Program-made: the position numbers and the translations under genes
The notes under the pieces: model-generated
What the model was told of the DNA's origin: nothing
Seen by the model: the letters and a program-made list of their open reading frames with translations, nothing else
Database searches by the model: none
NCBI GenBank assembly: GCA_037975125.1
Contig: CM075852.1
Location: 19,635,025-19,699,024, forward strand
DNA length: 64,000 nt
Direction: 5' to 3'
DNA from: Latrodectus hesperus
Lineage: Eukaryota; Arthropoda; Arachnida; Araneae; Theridiidae
Shown: positions 44,906 to 57,869 of the stretch, piece after piece
Layout: each line of letters begins with the position of its first letter
Numbering within the stretch: position 1 is the first letter of the stretch

Positions 44906-45210
44906 GTTTTTGTTTACCAATGACACTTGGACAAGCCAAGCTCACCATCCTATGCGAATTAAGTTGATTAGGAGCGTCTTTCGTTTTAGTCAGAGCACCA
45001 TGAAGGTGAAAGTACGACTTTGCTCTACACACATGCCATAGGAACCCGTTTATAGGGTAGGCAACCATTCACACCTCATTCATACAAGGAAAGGACAAAG
45101 ACAGGATAGATAGATAGAGAGAAAATACATCCATGCCCGAACCGAGATTCGAACCCAGGACCTCCTTATCCCTAGTCAGGCACGCTGATCATTAGACAAG
45201 TTGGTCGGCA
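44906..45210 (-). mobile_element. SINE-A2 copy, minus strand, with 11-bp target-site duplication
   Basis: On the minus strand: head (box B GGTTCGAATCTCGG), C/T spacer, central CCTATAAACGGG and the A2 3' end. TSD TGTTTTAACTT lies at 44895-44905 and 45211-45221. Confidence 0.95.
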
Positions 45211-45221
45211 TGTTTTAACTT

Positions 45222-46603
45222 AAATCATTTTAACTGTGCCTTGTAATCCTTCCTCGAAAATCCTATATACTTTATGAAATAGCTATGACTGAGAGAAAAT
45301 ATACTGTTCTATGATATTATAGGAACATAAATTCGAATAAAGCTGGAAAATGTCTCACTGAATTCTATGTTTATTTTTTCCTCCACTACATGGCTCGATT
45401 GCTTATCTCTTGATAACCGAGGGATTTCTTCAGCATCAGTTGTGCAGAGGGGCCCGCTGTAGGTATTATCCAATTAGAGGCGCGCTGAAACCTTGACAAG
45501 CTCTTGATGACTGCGATTCGTCTTAACAAGCTCTACTCTTCAAAAAGTCAGTTCCACCGTAATCCGATTTGCAGTCGCCTTCCCTGGAGAAGAGTGGGAG
45601 ATGTCTTATGTTTTCTTTATCTCCAAACCTCTTGCCAGTTTCTTAAGAAAAATCTTTAAATATAATAGCAAATTGAAGTAATAGTTAATGATTTAAAGCG
45701 TGTAAAATTAATGAGTAAAGAATAGAGATAGAGTTAAATGTAAATAAATCTTAGTTTCAAATTCAATTGACAATTTGTAGAAAAGAGTTATTATACCATA
45801 ATGAGAAGTTTTATTATATATATAGAGTGAAATTATACTTTGAATCATTGAACAGAAATAAAATTAAATAATTTATTTTGAGATAAACAGACACGTTTTA
45901 ATTAAAAGAGAATTTTGTAACACAAAATTAAATATTTTTTACTAACAAATATTTTTTAATAATTAAATACTAATACACATATGTAAATGATATAAATTTA
46001 ACTTTAAATAATAATTTTTCTTTTCTTCTGACATGGTAATTGTTCCGTAACTCATTAGTAATAGGAAACAAATACTTGTTGCCATGTTTAACATTGTAAT
46101 TTTAATATAATTACTTTTAAAACTTATAGTTAAATCCTATTTTCTTATGTATATTCATGTAGGTTTTTTTTTTCATCTTTCCATATTTTTGTTCATAAAA
46201 TTTATTTTTATTCCAAACCCCTAATAATTCTTTTGAATCACATATATTTTTACCATGACGTTTACATGATTTCAGTATTTAAAGATTATTATTCGATTTA
46301 CTCAGATCGTATATTTCTGTCTGTACATGCTCAAACACACAAATTTCTTTCCTGTAATTATATATATAGTATCCAGATTACTTAGGATCCAAATTTATAT
46401 ATTCATAATTAATCCTTCTAATTTATAATCTTTAAATGAAAGCAAATATCTCAAAGAAATAAATTTTAGACATTCAATTTACAGGAATTATTATTATTAT
46501 TATATATAATCTGTGTGTTCACACATTCTAATTATTTATTTCCTAATATTTGTATTGTATAAATTATCGCTTTATTAAAAATAAGCAATGCGTATGCAAA
46601 ATA
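45222..46603. other. Unassigned; GC-richer island about 45.37-45.65 kb
   Basis: The island contains CAGAGGGGCCCGCTG, AGAGGCGCGCTG and CCTTCCCTGGAGAAGAG in otherwise AT-rich DNA, with stops in all frames. It may be a conserved regulatory stretch, a non-coding exon or an unknown repeat. The rest is AT-rich. Confidence 0.35.
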
Positions 46604-47563
46604 AGTAATTTATTGAGATACTAGATAAAAGTTATTCTTACAAAGAGGAAAATGCTCAGTATAGATATCAGGAGTATCAGATATAGTAATATAGATATCG
46701 GGAGATATCAGATATAGTAATATTAGTAGGCAATTTTTAAACGCAATCAACCAATATTGATCATTAGCTTATCCTTTCCAGGAAATTTTTGTGTTAACGA
46801 AATTTTAAACGTGCTATGATATGAGAGGTGCTTATTTCTCTAAAATGTTATGTTCAAATGCTCCTCAATAAATATTCACGACTATTGGCAATGGCATGAC
46901 TTTAAATTTTAGGAATTATATATATTTTGAGATATTTTTAATGCATTGTAAACAAATATAGTTATAAATTACATTTATATATTGTTCTAGATGTGCAAAA
47001 TTTGATTTCAAATAAATATGGATTGCTTAGGCTTACGAAATTTGGTCAATGAACAATAATATAAAAAAAAATAATATGACTAATAAGTACTCTAAAATTG
47101 TTAATGTGTATTAGTTCGTAAAACTTTGAAGAAAAGAAATGTAAAACATGTAGAGAGAAAAAAAAACATTTCATCCGAAAAAATAAACGCATTTGCTAGA
47201 AATTTTAACGTTAATTAGAAAACATATGATACTAAGAATAATAATAACATTAATGTTGCTGGAATCATAATACTTTACGCGTGAGAGATATAGTGAGTAC
47301 AATAGTTAACAGGCTACACATTTAAGAGTGTAAATCAGGCTTACTAGCAATACACAATGAAACTAGTCAGCACAAGAACTAGAAGCAAGAAAGTACTGAG
47401 ATAAGAAATTTGTGTGTGTGGAATTGGAATAACTAGTTCTCTTTGTAATGTGATCCGGGAAGATTATTTGAAGAATATGAAAACTATATAAACAATTCCA
47501 ACAGTAATTTATTAAGATACTAGATAAAAGTCATTCTTACAAAGAGAAAATGCTCAGTATAGA
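46604..47563. repeat. Segment bounded by a ~60-bp direct repeat
   Basis: 46604-46665 and 47502-47563 are near-identical (AGTAATTTATT(G/A)AGATAC...AAATGCTCAGTATAGA, few differences). They are 0.9 kb apart. The first copy is followed by a 31-bp tandem pair rich in AGATATC(A/G)GGAG. It may be an old retroelement or a local duplication; no coding remnant is visible. Confidence 0.6.
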
Positions 47564-48524
47564 CTATAATTTAGCGCAAAAACTTCAAGCCTTTGACAAA
47601 GGATTCAGGAAGCTTATGTAAGGATGACCAAGCGTGCTAAGATATGCTCTAATGATTGGTATTTGTACCATTATATTCAGGTAACTGGTAGGCAGTTTTG
47701 CTTATATATTATGGAAGAGTATTATAATTACTTCAATTCCTCTTTTCTATTGTTGCTTATGAATGTCTAATGGTGTTAAAGTATACGGTGACCAACAAGT
47801 TTCTCAAATGCAGTCTGCTCTCGGGATTATCAACCCTGTCAAAGCTATTGCGATCACAAGAGGGAACATCTAATGTGAACACATACAGCTGAATAGTTGA
47901 AAAATAAGTGCTCTCGCCGATCATTTCAAACTTAAGTCTCTAAAGTAATATCTGGCATTATTTGATTTGTTGAGAGTTTGTAACATATTATTAGAGCTAT
48001 TGAATAGTGATGAAAAACATTCATATAAAAGAAACAAGACTCTGATATTCATAATGATGTTTCTTTCGATAGAACACAAGAACCGTTTTTCACAGAGTTA
48101 TGAATGCACTCGTTCATAGAAATTATATATTTGATATATAACTAGGTAAGTATTTATATTGTTTTAAAATGTGGAGCATTCCCTCCCTGCGATAATGCTA
48201 AGCCACGTGAGTATGACATCAAAAAAGTTTAATATAAATAGTAGGTAGTGATCAGCTGAATTACTGACTTTAATTCTCTTTGAATGCAATTGTGATGTTC
48301 AAAAACAATCAAGCAGCTGTGATATTTGATCTTCTTCCACCAGATCCTCGAACCAGTCTGATTTCTTATTCAGAATAATGATTTTCCCATTTTATGGAAT
48401 TGATAAAAAGCATAATTGTCAATATCACATGTGTTTCTTTATATGATTTATGTTTCTTTAAAGTTATTACTTTAAAATTATTTTTATCTTACCAAATTGA
48501 CGCATTTGATATAGTAATTTTGAA
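47564..48524. other. Unassigned; possible decayed SINE-B near 47.89-47.96 kb
   Basis: CAGCTGAATAGTTG...GTGCTCTCGCCGATC weakly resembles a SINE-B head. Nothing else recognised. Confidence 0.3.
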
Positions 48525-48526
48525 TA

Positions 48527-49579
48527 CACTACTGGCCATTAAAATTGCTACACCAGGAAAGCGGCACACCACACACGTGAAATTTGCATGACAGGTAGAA
48601 CTTGCTGTGATATGCAAATGATTAGATTTTCAGTGCATTCATACAAAGCAGGTCTCAGAAATGCCTGTCAGCACGTGTCTGACTTTGATCGAGGAAGGAT
48701 TATATCCTACCGGGATTGCGGTTTCTCGTGCCGCATTATTGCTGCTCGCGTCGGTCGAGACCCCATGACTGTTAGCAGAATATGGAATCGATGGGTTCAG
48801 GACAATCATACGGAACGTCATGCAGGACCTCAGCGACTACCCCATCACAAACAGTAGAGAAGAGAGACATCTTATCCGCTTGGTCACAAGGGATCGTACA
48901 GCCACGTCAGAAATCCTGAGTCGAGAAATGGAGTCATTTGCAAGGCAACAAGTTTATGCTCGAACAGTTCGACGACGTTTGCAGCAGCATGGATTGTCTG
49001 CACGGCGACCATGGCTTCGGCTACCATTGACGCTGCATCACAGACAGGAGCGCCTTCAATGGGGGGATCAGCGACGAACCTGGACGTGGAAATGGCATCA
49101 CGTTATCTTTACAGATGAATCTCGGTTCTGTATACAGGACCATGATGGCCGCATTCGTGTTTGGAGGCATCGTGGAGAACGCGCATTGCCAGCTTGCATT
49201 GGACATCGCCATACTGGCCCATCTGCTGGAGTGGTGGTATGGGGTGCCATTGGATACACGTCTCGATCACCTCTTGTTCGCATTACTGACACTTTGAACA
49301 GCAACCGTTACATTTCTGATGTGTTAAGGCCCGTGGCTCTGCCCTATGTTCGAGGCCTCCCTAATGCTTTGTTTCAACAGGATAATGCACGACCGCATGT
49401 TGCCCGTACTGTTCTGAACTTCCTTAATACAGAACAGGTTCGACTGTTACCTTGGCCAGCACGTTCTCCTGATCTGTCACCAATTGAGAACGTGTGGTCA
49501 ATGGTTGCCGAGCGATTTGTAAATATCGTTCTGTTATTTGCATTCCTTCTTGGTGTAGCAATTTTAATGGCCAGTAGTA
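48527..49579 (+). mobile_element. Tc1-like transposon with intact ends and TA duplication, internally deleted
   Basis: Terminal repeats CACTACTGGCCATTAAAATT and, from the right, TACTACTGGCCATTAAAATT extend through GCTACACCA with one early mismatch. TA flanks both ends (48525-48526, 49580-49581). The length is 1053 bp. The 3' part of the transposase gene is missing, so it is non-autonomous, but its ends look young. Confidence 0.95.
48660..49530 (+). pseudogene. Tc1-like transposase, one frameshift and C-terminal deletion
   Basis: The N-terminal helix-turn-helix (HVSDFDRGRIISYRDCGF, RIIAARVGRDPMTVSRIW) is in one frame. At about 48840 the frame shifts by one base, and the second DNA-binding part and catalytic domain follow (REERHLIRLV, TVRRRLQQHGLSARRPWLRL). 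All three catalytic residues are present: Asp in VIFTDESRF, Asp in FQQDNARPH, and Glu 34 residues later in SPIENVW (DD34E). After NVWSMVAERF (about 49517) the sequence jumps straight into the element's 3' terminal region, losing the last ~60 residues of the usual ~340. The apparent continuation to 49653 is read-through of the terminal repeat and flank. Antisense frames are shadows. Confidence 0.93.
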
Positions 49580-49581
49580 TA

Positions 49582-50854
49582 TTTACAAATTTGAAATGCC
49601 ATAAAAGTTCTATAAATAATTTTATCTTGGATATAATGACATCAACTTCTTAAATTCTATAAATAATTTTAAGCAGAACCTTTATTTTTGATTATTTTAA
49701 TTTCAATGATAATTTATACGGCATAATAAATACTAGGGAGAGAGAAAACATGTAAATTATACTAGCAATATGAAAACTGTGTTCTCGGTTAATGCATACT
49801 TACAACATAATTTTAACTAAACATTTTTATCGAAGTGTGGAATGATAAATCCAAAATTTTATTCATACAAAACATATAATTTTGAATCAAGATCATATGA
49901 TTGAGTTGACAACCTCATCTCTAATCTTTCTCACTAGAATAGAACAGAAACCTCCACTAACGTATCAGATTGGAAAACTTTTATAGATTTTGATTTATTT
50001 TGATACTTTCTAAGCTATAATGCAAATAATTTCTTTACCAGATAAGTTACAATCCATGCATAATGTGTTGAATTTCAAATTCGAGCTCCCATTCTTCTAA
50101 TAAAACTATTATAAGGCCTTTGAATATTTACCTTTCATCTTAAATTTCTTATGAAATGTTCAACCTTTCATCTTAAATTTTCATAGATGCTGAGCTATAT
50201 TCAAGAATTGAAGAGGAGAAAATCTGGTATGTTGCTAAGTTTTCACATTGATATACATTAAAATTAAATCTATAATCTATCCTATTTAATCGTTAAATAA
50301 TGGCTGGAATTGATCCAAGCATCTTTTTGTCTAAAAATAGTGCTTTTACCGCTGAGGCAAGGTAAAGACTAAGGTGAAGAAGGGGCAAGGTGAGAAGGAA
50401 TCAACAAGAACGGTAACAATTAACAAAGCTGGAATCACTTCTCATTTTATTTGCATTACAACCAGTCATGCAAAATTATGATGAGTGTCTTTCTTTAAAT
50501 ACGATGAAAAATCCAGCGCTTGTTAGGGTATTGCATATCTTTGCGCTTTGTTGTGTGGGTGGATGGGTGGATATAACCATATTGTTAGTTAGGCTTAATT
50601 ATTGGAAATAACGTACTTAAAATAAATTTGTATGGACGTAAATAGATTTGTAATTTTATGATTAAATTAAAATAATTTTTAATCGCAAAAACTAAGCCAG
50701 TTTCTGCATTTATTTTCAGGTTTGAATCTGAAAAGAAGAAATAATAACTACACAACACAATGTTAAAAAAAATAATACATTATTTAAATTCAAAAAATTA
50801 TTTGTAAGCACTATATGATGACGTTGATGAACTAAACAGTAGAAGCAACGGTAA
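49582..50854. other. AT-rich stretch between two Tc1-like elements
   Basis: Nothing recognised. The 77-codon minus frame at 50716-50949 runs into the next element's terminal repeat and is not a gene. Confidence 0.45.
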
Positions 50855-50856
50855 TA

Positions 50857-52266
50857 TACGCTACTGGCCACCCAAATTACAACACAAAGAAAGACAAGAG
50901 ATATCACAATAAAATTCATTTCGTAGATAAGATGTTGACCAAGTCTCAAATGATTAAATTTATAGACTTATATGAAGTGTGGTCCATGCCAAAATCAGTA
51001 GACAGAGTTTCCGCCATTGTTGGAGATCACCGCTACCACACTCTTCGGCATTGATTCAAATAGACTATCCATGTGTTCTTGGGGTACAGCAGACCAAGCA
51101 GCTTCCATCCATTGTCTAAGTTGATGTTGATTAGGTGTGGCAGCTGAGGATGTAATCTGGGTCAATCGTTGAGCAACCATAGACCGCATGTTTTCTATGG
51201 GAAAAAGATCCGGAGAGCGATTCGGCAAGGGAAGCAATTCAATCTGGCGATTGACGAAGAACCCTTGGACAACGCATGCCACGTAAGGTCGTGCATTATC
51301 CTGTGTAAATATGTCTGTGGGCAAGCCCTGAAGGTAAGGAAGGACAACTTGCTCCAACACCTCGGAGATGAAGCGCTGGCTGTTTAAAGTATCTGCAATG
51401 CGTATTAGAGGAGTGCAAAAGCGATATCCATTACCACTCTTTACCAATATACCCTGTGCAGGACCAGTGTAGCGGTGCATAACGCAGCTGTTCAGCATCC
51501 TCTCTCTACGGTGTCTCCAAACACTAATGCGACCATCGTGGTGTTGCAGACAGAAGCGTGAGTCATCAGTAAACAAAATTTCATTCCATTCTGCCGTCCA
51601 CATCCTCTTTCATCCCACCATTGGTGGCAGACACATCTGTGGTTCTGCTTCAAGGGTAGACGAAGCAATGGACGTCTTGCAGACAGACCACTCTTCTGTA
51701 AACAGTGTGAAATAGTACGCGCAGACACTGGATGATGCGTTACAGACTGAATGTGCTGTTCTATGGTTCGTGGTGTGACTAAGCAATCTCTCACTGACAT
51801 GCGCACAATTTGCCTATCATCTCGTGAAGTGGTTCACTGAGGGGGATGCGATCAAACAGATCGGTCCGTCGTACCTTCCTGCATCCAACGATCACATTCG
51901 CATTACAATTGTTTGGTTTCTTCCAACACTACTACCGGTTTTCCTGAAAGATAATCCACAATCTCAGTAGGCCCCAATCCTTTCTCTGTCGAACTTGTAT
52001 ACTTGATCAAAAAATGATCACTTCTACGAGGCAGGATGGATTGTTTTTTGTTAAAGCACAAGAAAAACACAATTGCCTAACTTGAAAACGTCGAAATCTC
52101 CAAACTTTAAACAGCCCTTTGAAGTGGCGCCACAGGCGCGCGTGATGTGCGTCGGTGCTGAAATTCTAATCATTTGCATACTTCACTTCCTCTAATGCAT
52201 GTTGTAAATTTCATGTTATTTGCATGCTTCCTTTAGGGTGTTGGATTTACGGTGGCCAGCACAGTG
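50857..52266 (-). mobile_element. Tc1-like transposon, near full length, decayed
   Basis: The imperfect terminal repeats are TACGCTACTGGCC and, from the right, CACTGTGCTGGCC, with similarity continuing (CACC-AAAT--CAACAC). TA dinucleotides lie at 50855-50856 and 52267-52268. The length is about 1.41 kb, consistent with a complete element. Its ends share CTACTGGCC with the element at 48.5 kb, so the two are related families. Confidence 0.85.
50995..52000 (-). pseudogene. Tc1-like transposase, decayed, DD34E triad kept
   Basis: From the 5' side it reads DRERIGAY*DCGLSFRKTG, SVGRNQTIVMRM (a helix-turn-helix with a stop). Then come WMQEGTTDRSV*SH, SRDDRQIVRMSVRDCLVTPR, HPVSARTISHCLQKSGLSAR, and after a frameshift near 51600 the catalytic domain: Asp in ILFTDDSRF, Asp in FTQDNARPY, and Glu 34 residues on in LFPIEN. 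The C-terminus is complete (HQLRQWMEAAWSAVPQEHM, VVAVISNNGG). Two main frames cover 51492-51806 and 50995-51603. Plus-strand frames here are shadows. Confidence 0.92.
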
Positions 52267-52268
52267 TA

Positions 52269-54980
52269 GTTTTACATAGAATAAGCCTATAAGCCTATTT
52301 TCATCTAGATTAAATGCTAGAGCAAGAGCTGTTGCAGAAAGTTTCAGGCTCTATTCATGCGTATGGTACAGTGATCTTCGTTCAGATTAACCATCCAATC
52401 AGTTTGGATCCACATCCTAAATTAAGCCCGAGAAGTTTATTTTTATTAGACTTTTGAACAAAGGAAAAAGTGTTTTGCATATATTGAAATTTTAATCTCA
52501 GGGGAGGGGGAATTATACTTTATTAATTTTATTTGAATCAGATTTTAGCTTTTATAATTTAGAAGACTCGGAAAAGAAATTCAAATTTCCAGAACATAGT
52601 AAAATTATAAACAATGTAAAGTCAGCAAAGGAATATAAAAGCTTTCAAATGCTCTAGTAAATGGATAGATAAAAGAATAATAGTTCCAGGATAAATATAT
52701 AATGCAAAACATTAACGTATTGAATTATGGATTTCAGTTAAAATAAAAGAAGGTAGAACATATATATAAAGAGATGAATAAACATACGGATCCTACTAAC
52801 ACTGTAAAAAAATCAATTACCAATAGTTTTTTACCTGATAGCTATTCCAATATGCTATTTTAAGGAAATAGAAATTGTTGAGCTATTGATAAAAAAAATA
52901 AATAGCAGTGGATTGATAATTATCTTATTGGAAAAACATTAAAAGTCTGATTTCGATTTTGGAAATGTTCATAGAACATTAGCTATGATTCCTTTTATTC
53001 CATTAACTGTGTTATTAAATTTGAATTTGATTAAAAAAATTTATTCATTAAAGCTTTACCTTAATTATAACTTATTTAAAATATTGATAAAACTTTGGAT
53101 TATGACAATAAAAGAATTTATTCACTTTTAACTTAGGAATTTTATAGAAATGTATATAGTTAAAAAAGGCATATAAAATACGTTCTACAAATTTGTTTAT
53201 ATTCTAATCATATAATAAATTCAGGAACACATAAATTTAGGCTATTTTAATTTATCAAATATTTTCTGGATTATAATTAAACAACTTCAATTCAATTTTA
53301 TAAATCACAAGATCTTTTATATTATATTTTTAGAACAATAGTTTGTTATTAACTTAAAACCTTTTAAAAAGACATTCGTGCTTAACATTATTCTAAATTA
53401 TATTGATTTGGGAAATATCTAATCTTTTAAAAACATTACTTAAGAAAATAAAATTTCCAAAGAAGATAAGATCAAAATTTTAATTTTGATAAGAAGATTC
53501 ATTACTTTTAAATAATTTAATCAGCTAAAAATAAAAATACATCAGACACACTAACTTGTTTATTCATTTAAACGCACGTGTTTAAGAGTAAAAAAACTAA
53601 AATCTTTGTGTGAACGATCTAAAAATGTTGTAACCAAACATCAGAAAAAAAATCACATTTAATTTAATAATATATTCATTATTAATAATGTATTAAGTTT
53701 TTTTTATGAATTGTTTTAATAAAAATGTGAAAAATTACTAGATGCATCTTCATTTTAATTTTTATAAAGGCTAGGCTTAAATTTAAATCTTTTATGTTCT
53801 TTTATATGCTTATTTTTTTTAAAGTTTTCATATTATTTCACAGTTATTTTTTAATATTTATAAGTAAAGCATACGATAAGTTTATTTGACATGATTTTAC
53901 TCAAAAAAAGTTTCGTTATTTTGCTTCACAATGATAACTGTTACTTTAATCATAAGGCATATTGAAAAGAAATGCAAATCTCAGATTTCCTGCGCGTGAA
54001 CACACATTTCTGTGCAATAATTGCATGTGTGACAATGTCAAGTATAGGCTGGCACTTTTTATAATGAATTTTTAGGTGGCATCCACAGAGGAATATCCTG
54101 TTTCAACGTTTAAGTTTTTTTTCTAATGCCCAAATATTTTCTAATACAATCTTCATATGGTACGTCATGTGATATAACACTTCCCTCTATCTAACCACTA
54201 TATATAAAACTGGGGGTTTATATTCAAGTTTACTTTGAGTTTTCAGAAATACCCTATTTAGCAATTTTAATGCAATATATTTTCATTATTATTTTTAGCA
54301 ATGTTAGAGTGTCTGTAAAATATTTTGCTATATATTGTATTCACTTTTTTAAGCATTTTTATTATTCATTGTATTGTAATTATATTTTTGTTCAATAATT
54401 TTCTTAATCGTGGTTACTACAGTGCACAGATTGAGCTGCTGCAAAATTTTAACTGAATCAGCAGATTGTAATCTGTTATACTTTAAATATTCTACAGTTT
54501 ATCACCTACAGCAAACGTTAAATATTCAATAGGATACCATTCATGCATATGTAATCTTAACTATCTGCGTGTAGACAATGCAGTCCTTTGGTATTGTGAT
54601 GTTACATTAAAGGACACAGTTAAAGCATGGGAGAGTTACTAGTACTTATTGAAAATCTGTCCCAGTTATTTGCTCTTTTTTATACTCTTCTATTTAAACT
54701 TTACTATATTGCTTGCATATTTGTGTTATAAACTACTTATATCGTCTGCTATGAACATCATCAAGATAATTAATTTGTATTTTTACCAATGTTACTTGGA
54801 GTGTTTGGATAATCTATTTTACCAATATTATTGCAATATTTAACTCATGTCATCTCCCATAGTGAAATTGTTGTAAATGTTTTGTTGTTGATGTTATATT
54901 TCTGTCAAATTATCAATTTCAAATATTAGAGACCTATTGAAATTCAATTTTGTTATCCAATTTCGTGACAATTCTGTCAC
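52269..54980. other. Long AT-rich stretch without recognised features
   Basis: The 64-codon frame at 54649-54843 is hydrophobic and low in complexity. No TE motif or SINE head was found. Confidence 0.45.
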
Positions 54981-54984
54981 TCCA

Positions 54985-55268
54985 GATGTATTACGTGATG
55001 GAGCGATACCTGATAACCTAAGGTACAGATCAGGTGTTCCATTGCGTATGTCTATGTCTATGCCCTTAAGATATACCTATTCAGCGCCGGGGAGAAGTGA
55101 TGGCATCTCAACAGAAGGGGTACCCAGTGGGTGTGCCATCTTCACCACGAAAATAAAGTGATAAAGAAACACAGAGAGAGAAAGGAATATTCATGTCCCA
55201 ACCAGGATTCGAACCTGGGACCTACTGCTTTGAAGTTAAGGCCGCAAACCTCTCTACCATCGATTAGA
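54985..55268 (-). mobile_element. SINE-E: single SINE-like copy, minus strand (3' limit uncertain)
   Basis: The minus-strand head GATGGTAGAGAGGTTTGCGG is followed by box B AGGTTCGAATCCTGG, GGGACATGAATATTCC, a C/T-rich spacer (CTTTCTCTCTCTGTGTTTC) and a body (GATGGCACACCCACTGGG, CTCCCCGGCGCTGAATAGG). The head-spacer layout is like SINE-A and C, but the body differs. The head (55140-55268) is certain; the other end is a guess. Confidence 0.6.
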
Positions 55269-55274
55269 TGTTCC

Positions 55275-57126
55275 AACGTTTAAGAGCAAAAATCCGTGTG
55301 TACGTTGTTCAGATGTTGCGCCAAAGGCATTTCCGAATGTCTTCTTATCTTAAAAGAAAATTTCAATGAATTCGCGAGAAGCTCTTCATGAAAATGGAAA
55401 GTTGTTGCAACAAACATGAACAACATTTAAAAAAGAAATTTGAGATATTTCATTAATTTTGTATTAATGGTGTTATCAATGTCGTCGTAAAGTTTTTACG
55501 AAATATGTTTGACGTAAGCTACACGGAAAATGAAGACAAATATATAGAGAGAGCACGCTTTTTTTTTAATAGAGTGCTTTTAAAGAAATATTTCATGTTG
55601 CTTAAGCCCAGAAGGCGTCAGTTTGTGTTGAGCTATCCACACAGACAAATATTTTATATCATCATGATGCAGTGTTCAGTGATTTTTATCAATATGTCTC
55701 GCAGTTTACCCTTCCATTGTACAGCAACGCTGGCATTTTGCCAAGATGTTCTTCATCCTGTGTTCTCTGCTTTTTCCTAGACTGAGGTTTTCCAATAGTA
55801 AAAGGGGTTGGTATAGCTCTTTGCCAAATTTGCAGTTTTATGCTTTAATTAGTCTCTTGCCATTTAACTCTGCTTTTCATTGTTAACATTTAAATAACAT
55901 TTCAGAAATAGCACACCTTACAAAAATATTTGGGGAAAGTATGATTTCATGAATGCATAATTACATTTTTTTAATGATAATTAACTAAATATACAAAGTA
56001 TCTGATTACGAAGAAAATTCTTTAAATAAAATTATCATGCTCAAAGGTAACTTAAATGAAAAATATTTTCAGTGCTAAAAACGGGAAAAGGCTTATAAAT
56101 TATGAATATTAATTTATTAGCTAAAAATAATACAAATTTTAATAAAGATTTACTGCTTAAAAATTAAATTTATGTAAATAAAATTAAAAAAAACAATTCA
56201 AACAACAAAAATATCCATACATTAAAATGAATGATTTGAAAAATATTAATAATGAGCTTTATTTACAATTAAAATTTATTTTAAACAAATATACCTTAGA
56301 TTGACATGCTATCATTTGTCCACAACATATTAGTATAATAAACACACACATTTCTTAACTTTTCACTTTATAATACTTCAATGATTCATCTATATTCAAC
56401 CAATCTAAATGAATATTACGGCTGGACACTTAAAATTTTCTCACATTCTTTAATACATTAAATAATATCTATAATTGAACTATAAATGTTAGATATTTTC
56501 AAACATGTGTTACTTAATTCCCTCTCTTCTAATAGTAATGATTGAAATAAATAAGAAGTTAAAGGTAAGAATGTTTGCCATAAAAATATATTAAATGAAT
56601 TCTTGGTTTCTATTCATCTACGAAAAATATATTACTTAATAAAAAAACAAATATGGTCAAATAGAGCAATACCAAATTAATGAACTCCTTTCTAAATTTA
56701 TTATGGTGCTCTTGATTAACACAGGATTACACCAACAACATACAATAGAAGAATTAACTTTAATTTTTTCCTTTATTATTCCACTCGAAAATGTCGTTGA
56801 GTTTAACTAACCAAAATGACGAAAAATTAATTTCTTAATTAATGTAGGGTAAATTTTTAATAAATTTTTACATACTATAATTTAAAATAATCAACTAATT
56901 ATAAAAATTTATAATAATAAAATACAAGCTAGATTAATTAATTACTATTTATTATTTCGCACCTTTGTTCTTTGTTAGAAATTTTAAAAACATTGAGGAA
57001 AGATTCTTAGTTATTTTTATATATCCTATTTTAAATAAATTAATTTTTTTCATTTTTTAAATATTATTATTCTTATCCATGTGAAGTTTCCAACTGAAGT
57101 TTTTTCTATGCACTTTATAAAAAATT

Positions 57127-57131
<5 letters not shown>
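55275..57131. other. Unassigned; AT-rich after about 55.8 kb
   Basis: About 55270-55800 is less AT-rich and contains a 91-codon plus frame (55505-55780) with no motif. It may be a decayed repeat. The rest is featureless. Confidence 0.35.

Positions 57132-57187
<56 letters not shown>
57132..57187. repeat. (TA)n microsatellite, about 56 bp
   Basis: Uninterrupted TA run. The Ile-Tyr open frame crossing it is an artefact. Confidence 0.97.
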
Positions 57188-57189
<2 letters not shown>

Positions 57190-57869
57190 CACTGTTTATA
57201 CTACATTATTTAAAACAAAAGAGGGAATTTAGATTAGAATTTTATAAGCATTTTCATTACATTATTAAACTATTTATTTTGTGAAAATATATCAGTTTCT
57301 ATCAGTTATATTTCGATGTGGTAAAATCATTAATCTAAATGTTACTGATAGGAAAAATAAATATTAAATTAATTTTACTTTTATATATTTAATATTCTAC
57401 TTTATTTAAATTGAAATTTCGAAATTTATTTTGTGATCAAAATTGCAAAATAGGAAAATTATAACTTTGTGAATTGGATATCTGTATACATATATAAGTA
57501 TAGGGACTATATACAATAAATTCATAAATATCTTAAATGAAAAAAATATGTACACATATTTTCACTGATTAAAAATTAACCATGTAATTCCCTGTCAAAC
57601 ATTGGCAAACCATGAAAGAATTATTAGAATATATTACATTTTATGCATGTGACAACACTACTAATATGCACATTTTTCTGAATTCTGAAATTTATACACC
57701 ATAAAAGAGCTTCATGAATTAAATATCACACTCAGAAATGGAAAAAAATTCTGACTATAGGCAAATTAATATTTCATCCCATTGCAAATATAAAAAAGCA
57801 GTTGTAAGTGACAAAACCTAGATTTATATAAGGGATAGAAAAAGTAGTTTCTTATCAAAAAACGTATTC

